A DNA stretch of 64,000 nucleotides. Origin: Bacteroidia bacterium (lineage in GTDB: Bacteria; Bacteroidota; Bacteroidia; J057; JADKCL01). The position numbers were made by a program, and so were the translations under genes. Within the stretch, counting starts at the first letter, position 1, and each line of letters starts with the position of its first letter. The stretch is taken from assembly GCA_020635905.1 (NCBI GenBank), contig JACJYV010000001.1:1054001-1118000 (forward strand), written 5' to 3'. Shown here piece by piece: positions 60,964 to 64,000 of this stretch. The notes under the pieces were generated by a model. That model was not told the origin of the DNA. It searched no databases and saw only the letters and a program-made list of their open reading frames with translations.

Positions 60964-61963
60964 AACCCTGGGAGGAATTTTCCTGCTGGGCATCATGCTG
61001 TCCTGGGCAGGCTGCGGGGATGAGGGAGGCAAAAAACCCATCGTGGACAAAAATCCCAACCCGCCCGTGAAGTCGAATTTGCCCAAGGCACCAGACTTCA
61101 GCGCAGACTCGGCCTACGCCTACATTGAAAATCAGGTGGCCTTTGGCCCCCGGGTGCCCGGCTCACAAGCTCACCAGGATTGCGCCAAATGGATCACTGC
61201 AAAATTGAAAACTTTGGCTCCCAAGGTGGAAGTTCAGGGCGGATCCATGAAGGCCATGGACGGCAAAACCCTTTCCATTCGCAACATAATCGCCAGCTTC
61301 AACCCCGAGGCAGCCGAGCGGATCATGCTGACCACCCATTGGGATTCCCGACCCTGGGCAGATGAAGATCCCGACCCGGCCAATCACACCAAACCAGTTC
61401 CAGGAGCCAACGATGCATCCAGCGGGGTGGGCGTTTTGATGGAAATTGCCCGTCAGTTGAAGGACAATCCCCCGCCAATTGGAGTTGACATTTTCCTCTG
61501 GGACGCAGAGGACTATGGCAAAGCAGATGCTGAAATGCCCGATTCTTACTGTCTGGGTTCTCAGTTTTGGGCCAAAAATCCCCATACCTTCAACTATTCG
61601 CCCAAATACGGCATCAACCTCGATATGGTGGGCGGCCACGCAGCCCAGTTTCCCAAAGAAGGATTTTCCCAGCAATATGCACCCAATGTGGTCAGCACAA
61701 TCTGGCAGACCGCAGCTGAAATAGGTTATGGAAATTATTTCATCAACCTGACTGATTCGCCCATCACAGACGACCATGTGTATGTGAATGTGTTGGCCAA
61801 AATTCCCTGTGCCGACATCATTGCCCGCGATCCCAATCGCGGCAACTTTTTCCAGCACTGGCACACCATCAAAGACGACATGGACGCCATTTCCAAACCT
61901 ACCCTGAAAGCGGTCGGGCAAACCGTGCTGGAAGTGGTATTCAGAGAAGGAGCGGGCAGCTAA
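60950..61963 (+). CDS. M28-family lipoprotein, probable type II glutaminyl cyclase
   Basis: 337 aa from the ATG at 60950 inside cysS; an earlier ATG at 60935 is possible. The lipobox MLSWAGC gives Cys22, followed by GDEGGKK. The catalytic domain has the M28 single-zinc pattern of glutaminyl-peptide cyclotransferases: [26 protein letters not shown] (Asp near 154), LWDAEDYG (Glu near 187), [17 protein letters not shown] and [10 protein letters not shown] (His near 305). Such periplasmic cyclases turn N-terminal Gln into pyroglutamate. They match the Bacteroidota habit of cleaving signal peptides before Gln, which the secreted proteins of this window follow. Plain aminopeptidase activity is the alternative. 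Confidence 0.88.
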   Translation: MLKIKTLGGIFLLGIMLSWAGCGDEGGKKPIVDKNPNPPVKSNLPKAPDFSADSAYAYIENQVAFGPRVPGSQAHQDCAKWITAKLKTLAPKVEVQGGSMKAMDGKTLSIRNIIASFNPEAAERIMLTTHWDSRPWADEDPDPANHTKPVPGANDASSGVGVLMEIARQLKDNPPPIGVDIFLWDAEDYGKADAEMPDSYCLGSQFWAKNPHTFNYSPKYGINLDMVGGHAAQFPKEGFSQQYAPNVVSTIWQTAAEIGYGNYFINLTDSPITDDHVYVNVLAKIPCADIIARDPNRGNFFQHWHTIKDDMDAISKPTLKAVGQTVLEVVFREGAGS

Positions 61964-61974
61964 ATCAGGCAGAA

Positions 61975-62628
61975 TTGGCAAAGCCCAAAAAGAAATTTTA
62001 TGTGGTCTGGAGCGGCCTCGAACCCGGGATTTATACCACCTGGGCAGAAGCTGAAAAGCAAATCAAGGGCTACGGACAGGCCAAATACAAGTCGTTCAGC
62101 TCTCTGGCTGAGGCAGAAGCGGCCTTTGAGGAGCATTGGGGAAAACATGTGGGGGTAAATAAAGACGCAAAATCAGCTTTTTCCGGCCCCAAACCCACTT
62201 TTGACAGCTTTTTACATGAGATTGAGGCGAATAGCATTGCCGTGGACGCGGCTTGCAGCGGCAATCCCGGGGTGATGGAATACCGCGGGGTAGTCACCCT
62301 TTCGCCTGAACAGGAAATCTTTCATTCACCCGTTTTTCCCGAAGGAACCAATAATATTGGCGAATTTCTGGCCATCGTGCATGCATTGGCCCTTTATCAC
62401 GAAAAAAGACCCGACCTGACTATCTATTCTGATTCCAAAATTGCCATTTCCTGGATCAAACAAAAGCAATGTAAGACCAAACTGGTGCATAATCCCAGGA
62501 CGGAAAAGCTGCTGGAACTGGTGGAAAGGGGTGAAAAATGGTTGAAAACCCACAAATGGAAGAATCCCATTCTCAAATGGGAAACCAAACGCTGGGGAGA
62601 AATCCCGGCCGATTTTGGCCGCAAATAA
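61975..62628 (+). CDS. rnhA: Ribonuclease HI with N-terminal viroplasmin (caulimovirus VI) domain
   Basis: 217 aa from a TTG at 61975 (TTG GCA AAG CCC); no ATG fits. Residues 1-55 are the hybrid-binding domain KFYVVWSGLEPGIYTTWAEA, then KYKSFSSLAEAEAAF. The RNase H domain keeps Asp91 in VDAACSGNPG, where the common form is TDGSCxGNPG. It also keeps the Glu in NNIGEFLAIVHAL and the Asp in IYSDSKIAISWI. It removes RNA from RNA-DNA hybrids. It lies 11 bp behind the glutaminyl cyclase gene in one transcript and converges on the sigma-factor gene. Confidence 0.93.
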   Translation: MAKPKKKFYVVWSGLEPGIYTTWAEAEKQIKGYGQAKYKSFSSLAEAEAAFEEHWGKHVGVNKDAKSAFSGPKPTFDSFLHEIEANSIAVDAACSGNPGVMEYRGVVTLSPEQEIFHSPVFPEGTNNIGEFLAIVHALALYHEKRPDLTIYSDSKIAISWIKQKQCKTKLVHNPRTEKLLELVERGEKWLKTHKWKNPILKWETKRWGEIPADFGRK

Positions 62629-62634
62629 GGTAAA

Positions 62635-63222
62635 TTACATGCTGTCCCACATGTCTTTCAGGATGGTGTTGAGCAGCTCACGCGCCCGGAAAAGCTGGGC
62701 TTTGACTGTTCCCAGAGGCAAATCAAGTTCCTCGGCCACTTCCTCATAAGACAGCTCCTGAAAGTAGCGCAACTCCACCAACTGACGGTATTTTACGGGT
62801 AATTTCTCCACGGCAATGCGCAGATATTCTTCCCTTTGCTGCTTGAGAATCTTTTCCGTAGGGGTCAGACCCGTGTCGCGAATGTCGAAACGCATGGAAT
62901 CACCCTCATCGTTTTCATAGGGATTGTCGATGGAGACGGTCGAAACGCGCTTTTTGCGGATATGGTCAATGCAATTATTGGTGGCAATGCGAAATAACCA
63001 GGTCGAAAAGGCATACTGGGAATTGAATTTGTCCAAAGAGGAAAAGGCTTTGGCAAAGGCTTCCTGGGTCAAATCCTCGGCATCATCCGCGTTTTTGACC
63101 ATTTTCAGCAGCATATAGTACACAGACTTGTGGTACTTATTCAGCAATTTTTCATACGCGACCTGATCATTTGCCTTCGCAAGCTCCACTAATTGCAGGT
63201 CATCTGATATGTTTTTTGACAT
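62635..63222 (-). CDS. Sigma-70 family RNA polymerase sigma factor (ECF type)
   Basis: 195 aa from the ATG at 63222 (MSKNISDDLQLVELA). Region 2 (YHKSVYYMLLKMVKNADDA, DLTQEAFAKAFSSLDKF, FSTWLFRIATNNCIDHIRKK) and region 4 (LPVKYRQLVELRYFQELSYEEVAEEL, PLGTVKAQLFRARELL) are complete; region 3 is absent, as in ECF factors. No anti-sigma gene lies next to it: the upstream neighbour, 10 bp away on the same strand, is a glycosyltransferase, and the downstream one is convergent. This type in Bacteroidota is close to SigW/RpoE-like general factors. Confidence 0.94.
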   Translation of the reverse strand: MSKNISDDLQLVELAKANDQVAYEKLLNKYHKSVYYMLLKMVKNADDAEDLTQEAFAKAFSSLDKFNSQYAFSTWLFRIATNNCIDHIRKKRVSTVSIDNPYENDEGDSMRFDIRDTGLTPTEKILKQQREEYLRIAVEKLPVKYRQLVELRYFQELSYEEVAEELDLPLGTVKAQLFRARELLNTILKDMWDSM

Positions 63223-63232
63223 TCCTGAGGTT

Positions 63233-64000
63233 TCACCATTTAGGTTTTGATATTTTCCCGACGGGCCCCACCACAACCAGATATCCCAAAAAGAGCAAGT
63301 CCAAAAGGGGATACCAGATCAATAAATCCAGTTGCTTCCATTGGCGGGCGGGCGGCCCGAAACAGAGCAGATTGAGGATCGTTTTGAGCAGAAAAATCAG
63401 GCCTGCAAAGGCCATTTCACCGCCGGTACAAAGAACCAGTATCAAAGATACATAAAATATTAAATGTGCCCCATGCAGCATCGCCAAAAAGGCCTGACTT
63501 CTGAAAGAATAGGCTCCAGAGGCACTCAAATGGCGTTTTTTTTGCCGCAACCAACTGCTGAAGGTGGCCTTTGGAATGGAGGGCACCACGGATTCGCGGC
63601 TAACCACTGCCACCGTGCGCCGCCCCAGGGCATGGGCATTGACCAGCAGGTCGTCGTCGCCGGAAAGGCGGCCTTTGATCCCGGCCTGTCCTCCACTGCG
63701 TTTGAAGAACGATCGGGTGTAGGCAATATTTCTACCCACCCCCATGTAAGGTGCCCCCCAGCCCGCCGCTCCCACGTACAGGAGCGCCGTGTAAAGGGTT
63801 TCAAACCTGATAAATTTGTTGAGCAAGCCAGGTTTGGGGATGTATGGGCTGGTGCCCAGCACGAGTTCTGCTTCGCGGGCGAATGCGCCCGCCAGGCTTT
63901 TCAGCCAGCCCGGACCCGGGCGGCAATCTGCATCCGTGAGAGCGAAATGGTCGAATTGAGCGGCGGCAACCGCCTGCTCCAGGGCCCATTTTTTGGGCGA
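63233..64000 (-). CDS. Family 2 glycosyltransferase, membrane-anchored, 5' end outside window
   Basis: The frame is open to the window end, so the N-terminal part of the GT-A domain is missing. Visible are FALTDADCRPGP, with the DxD-type metal site (DAD), the acceptor loop GAPYMGVGRNIAYTRSFF, and the SGDDDLLVN and KKRHLSASGAYSF segments (QxxRW-like position). The last 90 residues form three to four membrane helices. It likely adds sugars to a lipid or polysaccharide on the cytosolic face of the inner membrane. It ends 10 bp before the sigma-factor start and is probably cotranscribed with it. A Met at 63862 exists but would delete the DxD site. Confidence 0.9.
   Translation of the reverse strand, partial: SPKKWALEQAVAAAQFDHFALTDADCRPGPGWLKSLAGAFAREAELVLGTSPYIPKPGLLNKFIRFETLYTALLYVGAAGWGAPYMGVGRNIAYTRSFFKRSGGQAGIKGRLSGDDDLLVNAHALGRRTVAVVSRESVVPSIPKATFSSWLRQKKRHLSASGAYSFRSQAFLAMLHGAHLIFYVSLILVLCTGGEMAFAGLIFLLKTILNLLCFGPPARQWKQLDLLIWYPLLDLLFLGYLVVVGPVGKISKPKW

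Overview
The window looks like chromosomal DNA of a Bacteroidota bacterium, most likely of the Saprospiria (Lewinella/Haliscomenobacter-like). The phylum call rests on several signs. There are type IX secretion (T9SS) C-terminal sorting domains, and signal peptides that almost all cleave before Gln. A TonB receptor carries a carboxypeptidase-like N-terminal domain. RteC-like and DUF4468 proteins occur on a mobile element, and a few TTTG / TAnnTTTG promoter-like sites can be seen. The class assignment is inference.

Layout. (1) 1-14131: a tightly overlapping seven-gene operon: a pseudo-cyclase/AAA/TPR protein (5' end outside the window), a triple TIR-like protein, an nSTAND1 NTPase with one membrane helix and WD40 repeats, then two successive [TPR + outer-membrane beta-barrel, lipoprotein] pairs. 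The first barrel gene is broken by an IS1634-type insertion sequence. I read the operon as a candidate trans-envelope signalling or conflict system; it is the most interesting locus here. (2) 14.2-25.6 kb: an accessory stretch with small secreted or cysteine-rich proteins, a second identical IS copy, a kelch/T9SS protein, a caspase-fold-like candidate effector, and about 2 kb of tandem arrays and word-like repeats ending in a truncated LuxR gene. (3) 25652-32801: a 7.15-kb integrative element inserted in the 3' end of tRNA-Val(TAC), bounded by a 46-bp att repeat. It carries integrase, excisionase-like protein, RteC-like protein, Xre regulator with a palindromic operator, and unknown cargo. (4) 32.8-46.1 kb: a 52-bp x5 array at the tRNA 5' end, a nine-domain IPT/TIG protein, a two-gene candidate effector/lipoprotein cassette flanked by an 84-bp duplication of the neighbouring permease end, secreted T9SS proteins (sphingomyelinase-like; PKD), and a TonB-dependent receptor with a membrane-anchored partner. 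(5) 46.4-64 kb: mostly core genes: nuoJKL, two Uma2 nucleases, AsmA-like, mutL, a rhomboid plus pseudo-rhomboid pair, OmpA/PD40, cysS, an M28/glutaminyl-cyclase lipoprotein, RNase HI with viroplasmin domain, an ECF-type sigma factor and a family 2 glycosyltransferase cut by the window end.

How the parts connect. The M28-type lipoprotein at 60950 has the look of the periplasmic glutaminyl cyclase that would cap the Gln-starting secreted proteins encoded throughout the window. The two IS copies each made long target duplications (217 and 151 bp). One broke a gene of the TIR/nSTAND operon; the other left its host gene intact, because the duplication contains the stop codon and terminator. Three loci share an 18-bp TCCCGAT...ATCGGGA palindrome, and several gaps share short iterated words, so non-coding repeat spread seems active in this genome. 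All family names come from reading the translated sequence by eye; no database search was made.
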